A DNA stretch of 64,000 bases, taken from Daedaleopsis sinensis. Taxonomy: Eukaryota > Basidiomycota > Agaricomycetes > Polyporales > Polyporaceae. The position numbers were made by a program, and so were the translations under genes. Numbering within the stretch: the stretch's first letter is position 1; every line of letters starts with the position of its first letter. The notes beneath the pieces are model-generated. The model worked only from the letters and a program-made list of their open reading frames with translations. It searched no databases and was not told the DNA's origin. This document shows positions 24,982 through 35,391 of this stretch, in pieces. The stretch is from contig CM066307.1 of NCBI GenBank assembly GCA_033807695.1, positions 3,286,001 to 3,350,000 on the forward strand, written 5' to 3'.

Positions 24982-25779
24982 TCAGATCATGAATTGCTCG
25001 ACAAACTGTTTGGTCTCCTTAACCGTTCTCTCTTTATCAACGTACCATCGAGGGTCCTCTTGAAAGAATTCGCAAAGCCATCGATATGCTTTTACGGTCG
25101 GTTTTTTGAAGGGAGGCTTCAAGATAACGTTTTTGGTGAACGCTATCACGAAGATTGTCACGCCTCGGTCACTGGGTGTAGAGGAGGAGGTGCCTGGATC
25201 CTTGCCCTCAGGATCCCGCGGGCCCAAGTCCTCCACCGAATCTCCTTCCTCTCCTTCTCCTTCTCCTTCTCCTTCTCCTTCCCCTTCCCCTCCTCCTTCT
25301 CCTCCTCCTCCTCCTCCAGTGGCAAGCGACCCAGCGACACCACATACGGTATTATCGTGAGGTGTCACTCCGGTATAGATGAACACGCGGAATCTGTCCC
25401 ATTCGCCCATGCAGCAAATGTTTGACATTTTTCGACAGATATCGAGGAGATTGAACCTTTCTGGTTCGGGGTAGTTGTGTAGCTGGCACCATATTTTGTC
25501 GAACTCCATGAGGCGTCTTTTGAATTTGTCAACCTCCCATCCAAGGGCATAAGCGTGTGGCGCGTCCAATTTGTACTTGATGGTCGGAGATTTTCGAGGG
25601 GTATTGGGGGAGACCTCCATATTGATTGCGTGTTGATGACGGTTTACAAACTCGAAGAGCTGAACGTCCTAACACCAGAGTCAGTGAGTCTGGGCAACAT
25701 GCTCATGAGAGGGGATGCTTACCGTAGAAGTAGCTTGCTCGTTATCGTCGATACAGGGCCGAGTGGTAAAGTTCGACAT
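24982..25779 (-). CDS. Hypothetical protein with Gly/Glu tract
   Basis: Two exons. Exon 1 starts at ATG 25777-25779 (MSNFTTRPCIDDNEQATST) and ends at GTAAGC near 25722. Exon 2 begins at the junction reading DVQLFEFVNRHQHAINMEV and stays open to TGA at 24982-24984. The total is about 245 residues. It contains YALGWEVDKFKRRLMEFDKI, RFNLLDICRKMSNICCMGEW and, after a GGGGGGEGGGEGEGEGEGE tract, VTIFVIAFTKNVILKPPFKK and WYVDKERTVKETKQFVEQF. No known family was recognised. The Gly/Glu tract comes from a CTCCTT hexamer repeat near 25250-25320. Aromatic and charged patterning on both sides of the tract looks like folded protein. It resembles lineage-specific mushroom proteins of unknown role. Confidence 0.65.
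25252..25320. repeat. CTCCTT microsatellite within a coding exon
   Basis: Tandem CTTCTC/CTCCTT units on the plus strand. On the coding (minus) strand they give alternating Gly and Glu. The tract is in frame, so hexamer gain or loss would change its length without a frameshift. Confidence 0.75.
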
Positions 25780-26004
25780 AGTAGTGTGTGGTATTGAATG
25801 TAGTGATAGAAACGAACAGCTGCGTTATAAAGTAAGATGGGAGTGAATGTCGGTCGAATGTTGGGAACTTGAGGGTGTAGTTATAAAATACGCAATTACG
25901 TAACTCTCGCCCCACGGCTTCGCTACATAAGTACTGCTACATAACAAATCGTCATTACATTAAATTTATTGTTCTATCTATCATTGAATATTGCCCCACT
26001 GCTA

Positions 26005-26294
26005 ACACGACGGGCAATGGCGAATGTTCCGCACCGGAAAAGGCGTAGAAAAGGGCGGCAGGAAGGTCTCCTTTCGCCAGCGTAGTTCCGCACCAGAAAA
26101 TGCAAACAATTCCGCTTACGTAACATTAGTCTGAAGTAAATAACGCTTTGAAGTCCTTGTAGTGTGCATTAACATTACATAAGCGGAAATCCTTTGCGTT
26201 TTCCGGTCCAGAACTAGGCTGGCGAAAGGAGACCATCCTCCTGCCCTTTTCTACGCCTTTTCCGGTGCGGAACATTCGCCATTGCCCGTCGTGT
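26005..26294. mobile_element. 290-bp foldback (MITE-like) element
   Basis: Both ends carry the same long sequence in opposite orientation, starting ACACGACGGGCAATGGCGAA and continuing through GTTCCGCACCGGAAAAGGCG and GTCTCCTTTCGCCAGC. The arms are about 125 bp each, highly similar in the outer 80 bp or so and more diverged inward, separated by a short AT-rich spacer near 26130-26170. Nothing is coded. It sits between the hypothetical gene at 24982-25779 and PFK. No convincing target-site duplication is visible. Confidence 0.8.
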
Positions 26295-26411
26295 AAAGCG
26301 CTAACGACGCGCCTCCGTCACCGAGGGTAGTAAGTACTATACACTTTCTATCTTATGCAGTTTCTATCTCTCTATTTGCCGCCACTACTCACAACACTCG
26401 AACCACAAGCT

Positions 26412-29400
26412 TCACGGAAGGACGAGGTCGTCCTTCTTGCCCTTCGCCAGAACCTGCGGACGCGCCACGAGCGCCTCGACGAGTTCGCGGTACTCCTCCC
26501 ACCACGCGTGTTTGCCCCGCCTGTTCTTCATGTCCGCATGCTCCTCCATCTCCTGCACCGGCACCCACTGCACGGACGTGCCCTGGATCGTGATCACCGC
26601 CGCACTCTCGGGCGGGGCCTGTTTCGTGCGCGTCTGCTGCTTGAGCAGCTGCTCGTGGTGCTTCTCCATGAACGCCATGCACTTGAGCGAGAGCCGCACC
26701 GCACGCGTGCGGTCCGTCGGCGACGGGATCCCGCCCTGCAGCGTGTGCCCGAGCGAGGCGGAGCGCGAGTCGAAGAGCTTCCCGCCCTCCTCCTTGATCA
26801 TCTTCATGATCACATCGGTCGTGTATACCTCGGAGGACATTTCGCTCCTGTTTCCATACCGACTGTCAGGACGTCTGCGGGGTATCAGGGGGGACGGACG
26901 GCTCACCGGAGGACGAGACGGCCCTCGCTCTTGCCCTTGGCATCCAGTGCGTATCTCCGCTTCAGGTACTTCACGTCGTTCCTGAGCATGTCGAGGTCGA
27001 TCCCGCGCTCTGGCGTGTACACGATGCACGCGCCCGTCTACAGTCCAGTAGTTAGCCACCGCTACACCTAACCACGGAGACAACATACCGCAAGCGCGCC
27101 CATCGTCGCGATATACCCGCACTTCCCGCCCTGCGTCTCCACCACGAACACCCGGTTCCGGCTCGCCGACGCGCTCTGCTTGATCGCATCGCACGCGTCC
27201 ACCAGCGCGTTCAGACTCGTGTCGCTCCCGAGGCTGAACTCCGTCAGCGGCACGTTGTTCGAGATCGTCGCCGGCAGGTGCACTATCGGGATGTTGAACG
27301 CCGGGTAGTGCCGCCGGCCCTGCTCGAGGATGCGCAGCGCGCTGAACGCCTCGAAGCCCCCGATCATCATGAACGCGTGCAGGTTGTACTGCTGGAACTT
27401 GGCCGCGACCGCGCCGAGGTCGATGTCCGGCAGCTTGCGGTTCGTGCCGAGCTCGGACCCGCCGCGCGTCATCCAGTTGTCGACCCCGAGCCACGAGAGC
27501 TGGTGCACGTTGTCGTCGAGCAGACCGACGAACCCGTTGTGGATCGCGAACACCTTGTGGCCTTGGCGGATGCAGTAGCGCACTGCGGCGCGCGTCGCGG
27601 CGTTCATCCCCCCAGCGGGCGCACCGACGCTGCCAGAGTGTCAGAAGGGGGGCAGCACCGGGGATGTCATACTCACTGCATGATCGCAATGCGCATTCGC
27701 TGGCGGGAGATGAGACCAGCAGAACATCTGATGCAACAGGCCACTTACAAGGTGGTGCGGGAGCTTGGGTTCGCTCTCTAGCACCGACGTCGCGAAGAAC
27801 CCGTCCAAACTCTCCCGGAACTCGGGGTCCCGCAGCGACATTGCCTTCTCAAAGTTCTTCTCCGAAATCGCCTGGGCCACCTCACGAGTCTAAAAAACGC
27901 AGGTTATAGTTCCTCAGGGTACATAAGAGGCTGCTGGGCGTACCATCTTGACGGCCTCCATCAACGGCACGCGAGTGATCTTGTTCTCGCGGACTCCAAT
28001 CATGTACGAAGGAGTGTCTGGAGTCGCCTCGAGGAGCGCGTCGACCGCTTCAACTCCCTGCAGCGTCGGCTATCACACCGGTGTCAATGGACATCTCAAC
28101 TACGATCGACTGCGTCGACGTACCAATATACGATCGAAGGCACAAGGCCTGCCACCACGTTGTGTGTGGCCGAGCGTCGTGACCCTCGTGTCCAGCCCGA
28201 GCCGTTCCGAGAGAATGTCCTTGACGTGGTCTGCGCGGATCGGCTGCAGCTTCGAATCGATCGCGCCCTCTGCGACGATGACGATCGTCTTGCGCTTCCC
28301 GATATCTCGATGCTACGATGTCGTGAGCGAGCGAGATTGCAGATATGCAGGCGATTGATGCTCACGCTCTGTATCATCTTGCACATCTCATCTGCCCACT
28401 TGTCCGCATCGGGCGGGTTCTCGGGGATGAAGATGAAATCTGCGCCGCAGCTGCGCACAGCCGTCAGAGACCGCACATGCGCCGGCCACTCGCTCGGCTT
28501 ACCTGACCCCAGCCATGAGCGCGAGCCACCCGCAGTGCCTGCCCATCACCTCCAGGACGAACGCACGCGAGTGCGAGTACGCGGTTGAGTTGATATTGTC
28601 GACGCTCTCGCATATTCGGTGCAGCGCCGTCGGGGCGCCGATAGTCAGATCCGTCATGGACATGTCGTTGTCGATGCTCCCCACCAAGCCGACGATCTTG
28701 AGGTGTGCATGCTTGGACGCCTGGTCGTCCGTGATCCTGCCCGCCGTGCGGAGCTCGTTGACGAGCCCGGGCCATTCCTCGCGGAAGACGTCCGCGCCGG
28801 TGAGCGAGCCGTCACCGCCGCAGACGGCGAGGGCGTCGATGCCCTCTTTGATCATGTTATATGCAGCGGTGAGTCGGCCTTCATGGGTGCGGAAGGCGAC
28901 GGAGCGTGCGGTTCCGATGAGTGTACCTCCCTACAGAGCGACCTTTCTTTCAGTTCGAATGTGGCAACAGAGTAGGATGGAAGGAGGTACAGCGTTCACA
29001 AGCTATGCCGTTGCCTTCGGACCTCACACCCATACGCATATGGAATGCTCACCTCGGAGAACCAGCCTCGCACATCGTCCCATCCGACGCGGACGATGTA
29101 CCGGCCTTTGAGCGTCCTGCCAGAAGGATGATCGCCCGTACCGTCTTTCAGCAGCTCCCCATCGCCATAGCGCAGATTGTGTATGAAGCTTTCCGCTCCC
29201 TGCGCGGCCTCCTCGCTCTTCAAGCTCGGACTCGCAGGGGTCGCGACACTGTGCGCGTGTCGATGGCCTTCGGAGTTACCGCGAACGAGCCCTTCGTAGC
29301 CTTCGCGGACAACGTATGTCTCGCATCCTCTGTCTGGGGTAAGCACCTGTAGAACATGAGAGAGAGATACGAGATCGGCGTACTTGATGATTGCGCTCTT

Positions 29401-29487
29401 CACCACCGCACGCACCACCGCGTTCATCCCTGCACTGTCTCCTCCCGACGTAAGGACCGCGAGCTTCATCTTCGTCCCGTTAGACAT
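26412..29487 (-). CDS. PFK1: ATP-dependent 6-phosphofructokinase
   Basis: Committed step of glycolysis: fructose 6-phosphate plus ATP to fructose 1,6-bisphosphate, in the cytosol. It has the two-domain eukaryotic architecture, of about 800 residues. The start is ATG at 29485-29487 ([20 protein letters not shown]), which gives the nucleotide-binding [16 protein letters not shown] at the very N-terminus; an upstream in-frame ATG at 29562 is less likely. The catalytic half has [17 protein letters not shown], the [20 protein letters not shown] active-site loop (the Asp of IDND is the catalytic base) and [16 protein letters not shown]. The regulatory half has [51 protein letters not shown] and [16 protein letters not shown]. 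The C-terminal exon includes [20 protein letters not shown] and ends [10 protein letters not shown] at 26412. Exons are separated by short introns, and no lesion was noticed. Confidence 0.96.
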
Positions 29488-29924
29488 CTTGGGTGTAGGG
29501 GTGGGCTGAGTGAGGCGTAGCAGCAGATATATATGGGGTTCTATCGAGGAGTCGAGACTCAAGAAACGGGTCGACTCGGGACGGCCGCAAACGTGCGTTC
29601 AGAGGAAAAGAGTTAATATACGGCGAGCTCAGCGTCGAGGCTCTCGTTATATGTCGTGGTGTCTTGATATGTTGCAGCAGAGGCTGAGCAGTCTCAGATT
29701 GGGATACAAGTCGATCTGAGCTCGACAATCTCGATTTAAGTATACCGTCGCGGAGACTGGGCGGGCCGCGCGCTGCCGTCGGCGTCTTGCTCGCGCGTCG
29801 GGACGCGTCGCGTCGCAATCGAGTCTCTCACCAGACTCACCTCTCTATCTCCACCACCCTCCCAACCGCGAGCTCAGTTACACGCTGCAGCGACTTGGCA
29901 GCGACTGCCTATACGCTCGGAGAG
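29488..29924. promoter_or_regulatory. Divergent promoter region between PFK and the WSS1-like gene
   Basis: The 437 bp between the two opposed start codons must hold both promoters. AT-rich TATATATGG lies at about 29527-29536, some 45 bp upstream of the PFK ATG. A CT-rich tract (CTCACCTCTCTATCTCCACC) lies some 75-95 bp upstream of the WSS1 ATG, a common feature of fungal core promoters. Assignment of these sites is inference. Confidence 0.45.
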
Positions 29925-32115
29925 ATGGTACACGTCAGGCTCAACGACAAAGAAGCCAACCCGAACCCGCACATCAATTTCATTACCCCGCTGAAGACGG
30001 TAGACGCGGAGTCTGAGGAAGAGGCCCGGCAGCTGCTCCGCGCATTGGCCGCGCAGGTTCGGCCGATCATGAAGACAGAAGGATTTGTCGTGAATAGTCT
30101 TGAGGAGGTGAGCGAGTCCCCCGGATTGCGCCTATGAGCCGACCCCGAGAGATGTGGGAACAGTACGAGCACAACCAGGTGTTCGCGGGACGGAATTGGA
30201 ACAACGGCGAGGTATTAGGTGAATCATCAAAATCTCGTTCCATGCTCGCCCCCAGCATGTGACAACGCATCTATCCCTCTAGAGCTCGTTCTGCGGGGCG
30301 CAGGCGGGAGCTTTCTCCCGACTTCGTGGTTACTCAGTACCCTGTGTCACGAGGTAAGTTACCGAGTCTGCACACCGCGCCGATTTTCTACAGACTTCGG
30401 GACTCATATACAGTGCACGGCAGCTGGCTCACATCAAGGTAAGCGGATCCTGGGACGCTATGACACACAATGTATGTTTAGCTGGCCGCCACCGATTAGC
30501 ACATGAACCACGGGCCAGCGTTCCAATCTCTCTGGACGAAGCTTCGTAACGACGTGCGAGAGCTGCAAACCAAGGGCTACTACGGAGATGGTTGGATAAC
30601 GAGTACTTCTGCGTCACCGAGCCCTTACTAACACAGTGTAAATTGCATGTAGGATACTGGTCCTCCGGAAACCGCTTGATGGACTCGGCCAGAATCGGAG
30701 GCCAAGGACTCAGTGCAGGAGACCTGCCCGAGTACATGGTCAGTCTTCGAATCTGCCGGACATGGACTTCCTCCCACTGATACACGCGGCAGTGCGGCGG
30801 AGCGCAAACCCGCACCCGGCCGACCGCTGTCAGGCGGCGTAGACGACAAGCTGGTCCGTCAAACCACACTGGGGCACAATCGGCTAAGAAGCGCAAGGCT
30901 GGTTCACGCGTAACCGCAAAGGGACTCTTCCAAGGTTCGGGCAGAGCGCTTAATGAAGACGTGGAAGACGAAGAGCAGAAGAAAGCAGGGGCGGGCTTCC
31001 GGAAGAAGGCGGGGAGGTTAGTGCCGGTGATCGATCACTTAGTATGTGGTTCTGAAAGGATGCAGCAAACGGGCCAGGGATGAACGCGCGCTGGCCGCCG
31101 AGCGTCGGTTACTTGCGTTGCAAGGAAAGGGTCAGTTGCCGACATGATGGTTACGCTCATATCTAACGTCTAACATCCATTATCACTCGAACAGGTGGTG
31201 ATAGCACGGGGACTGTCAACAACGAAGATGGAGATTCCGACGATGATTATGAAAATGCTCCAGAGACCGACCAGGACCGCCGTCATGCCATGCTGGATTC
31301 CACTGACAAGGCCGAGCTTGATGGGTTGAACGCATGGCAACACGATTACTCCTCGGATTTCATCTTCCCTCCCGCCGCGCCTTCCGTGACATCCGGCAGC
31401 TCGCGTCGCAACACCACGTCGCCCCTCGGCCGCCCGCCAATGCCGAATCCAAGTAGACGGGACGACGGCGCCACGCGCGACGCCATAGCTCTGGGTTCGA
31501 TCGAGATATCCTCCGACGAAGATGATGATGTACCGTCCTATGGGTGCGACGCGCAGCTCGTGCACGATGGAGGCACTGCGGTCACCTCGGTCTCGCGGAA
31601 GGATACGGAGAGAGAACGGTCCTTTGTCCCCAAAGCGGAAGAAGGGCGAGATGAGATCACGACGTCAAACAGGCTTCGAGGCATGGGAATATTAGACGTG
31701 GATAACCCCAGGACAGCGTCGTCCACACACGCCAAGAAAGCATCGAAACTCTCGTACGGCGCCCTGGTGCGCGACGAAGTACAGCAGCGGAAGAAGGAAG
31801 CACTCGGCATGGATAGTCCCGGACGCCACCTGGGCGGTGCTGGCGGCCCTCCTTCTGAGCGTCGTCTTCTGATGGATAGAACCCCAGCCAGCTCCGCTGG
31901 TCGAGAGAGCCAGATAGCGGATGAGACTCCGTCATCTGCCGGAGCGTGCGCGGTCTGGACGTGTCAGGTGTGCACATTGTGAGGCTTCCCGAGTTCTATG
32001 ATACTAGGGTTTTTACTGAACTTTGGCGTGTAGGTCGAACGAGCCTCTATATTTGGCATGTTCTGCGTGTGCAACGCCTCGAGGAGAGACAACTTGGGCA
32101 GGAGACGCTGTTTGA
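29925..32115 (+). CDS. WSS1: WSS1-like WLM-domain metalloprotease with RanBP2 zinc finger
   Basis: Wss1/SPRTN-type protease that cleaves DNA-protein crosslinks and binds SUMO and Cdc48. The start is ATG 29925 (MVHVRLNDKEANPNPHINF). The WLM domain runs through YEHNQVFAGRNWNNGE, then ELVLRGAGGSFLPTSWLLS, and the zinc site LCHELAHIK, H, M, N, H, assembled across two introns (HExxH plus a third His). It continues GPAFQSLWTKLRNDVRELQT and YWSSGNRLMDSARIGGQGLS. A basic stretch and a long disordered acidic region follow, with SSDEDDDVPSYG (SUMO-interaction-like) near 31510. The C-terminus is a RanBP2-type zinc finger, WTCQVCTL, joined across an intron to NEPLYLACSACATPRGE. The stop is TGA 32113-32115. 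The 3' end is repeated as a dead fragment at 33414-33690. Confidence 0.92.
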
Positions 32116-32394
32116 CACATCGCCGATCATCTACATGTAATGTCCGTCGTTGGACTTAATAGTCAACACTGTGAGATGTGATCTGCTTAATCTCTTCTCT
32201 CACTGATCCTATGGGCAACAGCAACATTGATTTATATCGCACGTCGGATCCGAGAGCTTTACTTGTACATAGAGCACCTTCATCCATAGTTATCATTCAT
32301 TGGATCAGATCGGAACTTGGAGAGCAAATAGTTTCCTTCCAACGCGGCACGTGTTGATTCGTTGTTGAGGCATCCACTAGTAACGCCAGCACCT

Positions 32395-32411
32395 GGGGGG
32401 GGGGGGGGGGG
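32395..32411. repeat. Poly-G run of 17
   Basis: Seventeen consecutive G on the plus strand, downstream of the DM9 gene stop. The equivalent place in the duplicate (near 34030) reads CCTGGGAGCC, so the run arose after the duplication, or its length is an assembly artefact. Confidence 0.7.
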
Positions 32412-32457
32412 CACAACGATTAGGTATACCGAGCGAAAGCAGGTCAAGTAGTAAGAC

Positions 32458-33134
32458 TCACAAGATCTCGTATTGGTCAACGCCGTGCTCTTGGCCGCCC
32501 CAAGGCAGGTTCGCACCACGCTACAAACACCACCGGTTAGCCATCGCACACATCCGATCCCCATCGCTGAACTCACAAGATGCGCCCCAGTCTTGCCCGG
32601 GACCCGCACCCCGTTGATCGTCCCAAGGGCATGGTACAGCTTATCCCCGTTCTCCTCATACCCGCCCTCGACCGGGCGCCGCCCGTGCGGGATCTGCCCG
32701 TGCGCCGTCGGGACCCACTCCATCGTCGCGGGGTCGAGCGGAAGGAGATCGTACCGCCCAGAGTGCTCGTACTCGCGCCCGCCAAACGGCACGCGCGGCG
32801 GCGGGCTGAACGCCGGCACGATCTTGCACGGGTGCACGGCGCGCTCGAAGATCGCGCTCCCGACGTACACGGGCATCCCCCCGTCCGCGTTGACCGCGAC
32901 GGGCTGCCCCGCCTGCTGCACCGGGAACACCGTGGTGCTGCTCAGCGGCACGCGGAAGCCCGACGGCGGGGGCGGGGTGTAGCCCGGCGGGGGCGCGTGT
33001 GCGGCGGGGATGCTGCCCTTGTTCTTCTTATCCTTCTTGTCTTTCTTGTCTTTCTTGAACTTCTTTCCGCCGTCAGAGTCAGAGGACGAAGACGAGGACG
33101 AGGACGAGTTGCTTCGGCGGCGGTTGTGGCCCAT
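32458..33134 (-). CDS. DM9 (DUF3421) domain protein, copy 1
   Basis: Starts at ATG 33132-33134 (MGHNRRRSNSSSSSSSSSDS). A Ser tract and a Lys/Asp-rich segment (KKFKKDKKDKKDKKNKG) come first. A Pro-rich linker (PPPGYTPPPPSGFRV), VYVGSAIFERAVHPCKIVPA and the DM9-type region follow: REYEHSGRYDLLPLDPATME, WVPTAHGQIPHGRRPVEGGY, EENGDKLYHALGTINGVRVP and GKTGAHL. After one phase-0 intron the last exon reads RGANLPWGGQEHGVDQYEIL, with stop at 32458. DM9 domains act as carbohydrate-binding modules in some animals; the fungal role is unknown. No signal peptide is present, so the protein is probably cytosolic. It is tail-to-tail with the WSS1-like gene. Confidence 0.85.
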
Positions 33135-33413
33135 CGTGATAGTAGAGTGATTGGTGGTGGTGGTAGGAGATGAAGCTGCGTTTCTACGAAGTGCGATGCG
33201 TGTAGCCGGATTGCTATATACGCCGCCGTGACCCAGAGGCGGTGCATTACATATGCACAGCCGAAAGTTACGTAGTTCGTCGAGATGCTGTGCCACTGCC
33301 GCCCAGTACTGCCTTCCACGGCTAAATATCCTGCAACTTCGCTAGAGTCGTATCCCATCTGGTCGACCTTACGAAGATATAAGGGGCCGAAAGGCAGTAT
33401 CTTGCGCCATTCC

Positions 33414-33690
33414 GAGCGTCGTCTTCTGACGGATAGAACCCCAGCCTAGTTCCGCTATGTAGTCGAGAGAGCCACTGGATAGCGGACTCTGACTCGGAGA
33501 CTCCGTCATCTGCCGGAGCCGCGTGTGCGGCCTGGACGTGTCAGGTGTGCACTTTGTGAGAGCATCCCGTTATATGATACTAGATTTCTACTGAACTTTG
33601 GCGAGTAGGTTGAATGAGCCTCTACATTTGGCATGTTCTGTCTGTACAACCGTCACTGCGCCTCGAGGACTCGGAGAGACTAATTGGGCA
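33414..33690 (+). pseudogene. Dead copy of the WSS1 C-terminal exons
   Basis: Duplicate of the end of the WSS1-like gene (31857-32100). The zinc-finger start WTCQVCTL is still encoded (GGACGTGTCAGGTGTGCAC). An in-frame TAG appears where the parent encodes Ala-Ser (CCAGCCTAGTTC against CCAGCCAGCTCC). Several small insertions lie near 33460-33500 and 33640-33665. It has no upstream exons and no start, so it is a non-functional fragment. Confidence 0.85.
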
Positions 33691-34078
33691 GGTTGGTATG
33701 AGACTATGTATTTGGTGCCAGAGGGGTCTATCGATCAGTTAACGGCTGTAAGACGCTTGGGCATCGGCTAGCTCGGCGGGCGCTGCCCCTCCCCAGAGGG
33801 ACTCTCAGGAAGTCAAGTGTATCTGCATGGGGAAACCCCTCCTCCTATTCGGATTCGGGGAAGATCGATTGATAGCACATCGGATCCGAGACTTTACTTG
33901 TACATAGACCACATTCATCCATAGTTATCATTCATTGAATCAGAACGGAACTTGGAGAGCAAACAGTTTCCTTCGAAAGCGACATGTGTTGAATCGTTGT
34001 TGAGGCATTCACTAGTAACGCCAGCACCTGGGAGCCACAACAATTAGGTATACCGAGCAAAAGCAGGTGTATCAAGCT

Positions 34079-34836
34079 TCACAAGATCTCGTATTGCTCG
34101 ACGCTATGTTCTTGGCCGCCGAAAGGCAACTTCGCACCAAGCTACAGAGACCTGCGATTAGCCATCGCAGACATCCGATCCCTCATCGCCGAACTCACAA
34201 GATGTGCCCCAGTCTTTCCCGGTACCCGCACCCCGTTGATCGTCCCGAAAGCATGGTACAGCTTATCCCCGTTCTCCTCATACCCGCCCTCGACCGGGTG
34301 CCGCCCGTGCGGGATCTGTCCGCGCGCCGCCGGGACGGCGTACTCCATCATCGCGGGGTCAAACGGGAGGAGATCGTACCGCCCGGCGTGTTCGTGCTCG
34401 CGCCCGTCATACGGCACGCGTGGCGGGGGGCTGAACGCCGGCACGATCTTGCACGGGTGCATCCCGCGCTCGAAGATCGCGCTCCCGACGTACACGGGCG
34501 TCCGCCCGTCCGCGTCGAACGCGAGGGGCGGCCCCGCCTGCTGCAGCGGGAACACCGTGCTGCCGCTCAGCGGCACGCGGAAGCCCGAGGGTGGCGGCGC
34601 GGTGTAGCCCGGGGCCGCTGCCATGACGGGGGGCAGAGTCCGTGCGGCGTGTTATACGACTCGGAGGGTGCGCCAGGGAAACCGGGTGCGGCGGGGATGC
34701 CGTGCTTGTCCTTCTTATCCTTCTTATCCTTCTTGTCTTTCAAAAACAAGAACTTGAAGGATAAGAAGTTCTTGAACTTCTTTCCTCCTTCGGAGTCAGA
34801 GGACGAAGACGAGGACGAAGACAACTCGTGACCCAT
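34079..34836 (-). CDS. DM9 (DUF3421) domain protein, copy 2 with extra intron
   Basis: Paralogue of the gene at 32458-33134. Starts at ATG 34834-34836 (MGHELSSSSSSSSDSEGGKK). The Lys-rich part is expanded (KFKNFLSFKFLFLKDKKDKK). After KHGIPAAP the frame is broken by a 65-nt GT..AG segment (34682 down to 34618) that copy 1 lacks. Splicing restores AAPGYTAPPPSGFRV in phase. The DM9 part is intact: HEHAGRYDLLPFDPAMMEYA, GRHPVEGGYEENGDKLYHAF and INGVRVPGKTGAHL. The shared second intron and the last exon (LGAKLPFGGQEHSVEQYEIL) follow, with stop at 34079. The frame is maintained despite many synonymous-looking differences, which suggests both copies are functional. Confidence 0.82.
34618..34682 (-). 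other. Paralogue-specific intron in DM9 copy 2
   Basis: On the minus strand it begins GTTTCC and ends ATGGCAG; 65 nt, phase 1. The corresponding place in copy 1 is continuous coding sequence (IPAAHAPPPGYT). Without removal of this segment the downstream DM9 frame cannot be reached. Confidence 0.7.
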
Positions 34837-35391
34837 CGTGATAGTAGAGTTGTTGTTGTTGATGGTGGTGGTGGTAGGAGACGAAGTTGCGTTTCTACGA
34901 AGTGCCGGATGCGTGTAGCTGGATTGCTATACTTAAGTATGAGGTATACGCTGCGTGACCCAGGAGTAGAGCGTAGAGCGCCCGTTGCCTTCATCGGTTA
35001 ATTATCCTGCAACTTCGCTAGAGTCGTGCCCATCTGGTCGACCTCACGAAGATATAAGGGACCGAAAAGCATCCTTTTGCGCCATTAAGACTTTAGGAAA
35101 CAGGGACACTACTAGTAAGTTACTATCTGCTGCCCTGCGGAATTTCAATTATAAAAGTTAGACCCCGTAGTACTTCATATATTGTGTGTACATCGCTTCG
35201 TCTACGATCCGCCGCTATGGAGGCGGAGGTGTTACGGAGGTGCGATCAGGTGACTGCACGATGCACTGGATAGATTTCCCTCGGCTCGGATATACGACCA
35301 AATATTTGCCCTAATACAATTCCTTCATTCTTGCACTTCCACGGGTGGTTCAGCAATTGCTACTAGAGACCTCACCTCAACGGACGTTACA

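Larger units (their letters stand above)
31857..33413. repeat. Tandem segmental duplication, unit 1
   Basis: Contains the WSS1 3' end and the first DM9 gene with its upstream region. It is co-linear with 33414-35086. Landmarks common to both are GAGCGTCGTCTTCTGA at the start, the zinc-finger exon, TTAGGTATACCGAGC, the DM9 gene, TCCTGCAACTTCGCTAGAGT and TTGCGCCATT at the end. Confidence 0.88.
33414..35086. repeat. Tandem segmental duplication, unit 2
   Basis: Co-linear copy of 31857-33413. It lies directly head-to-tail with unit 1: unit 1 ends TTGCGCCATT and unit 2 starts within a few bases. It is about 115 bp longer, mainly through an extra intron and a Lys-codon expansion in the DM9 gene and through insertions near 33690-33850. 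Confidence 0.88.

Noticed and set aside
32573..33173. Long frames antisense or out of frame to the DM9 genes
   Set aside because: They are shadows of the GC-rich DM9 coding sequence. The same shadows recur in copy 2, as expected from duplication.
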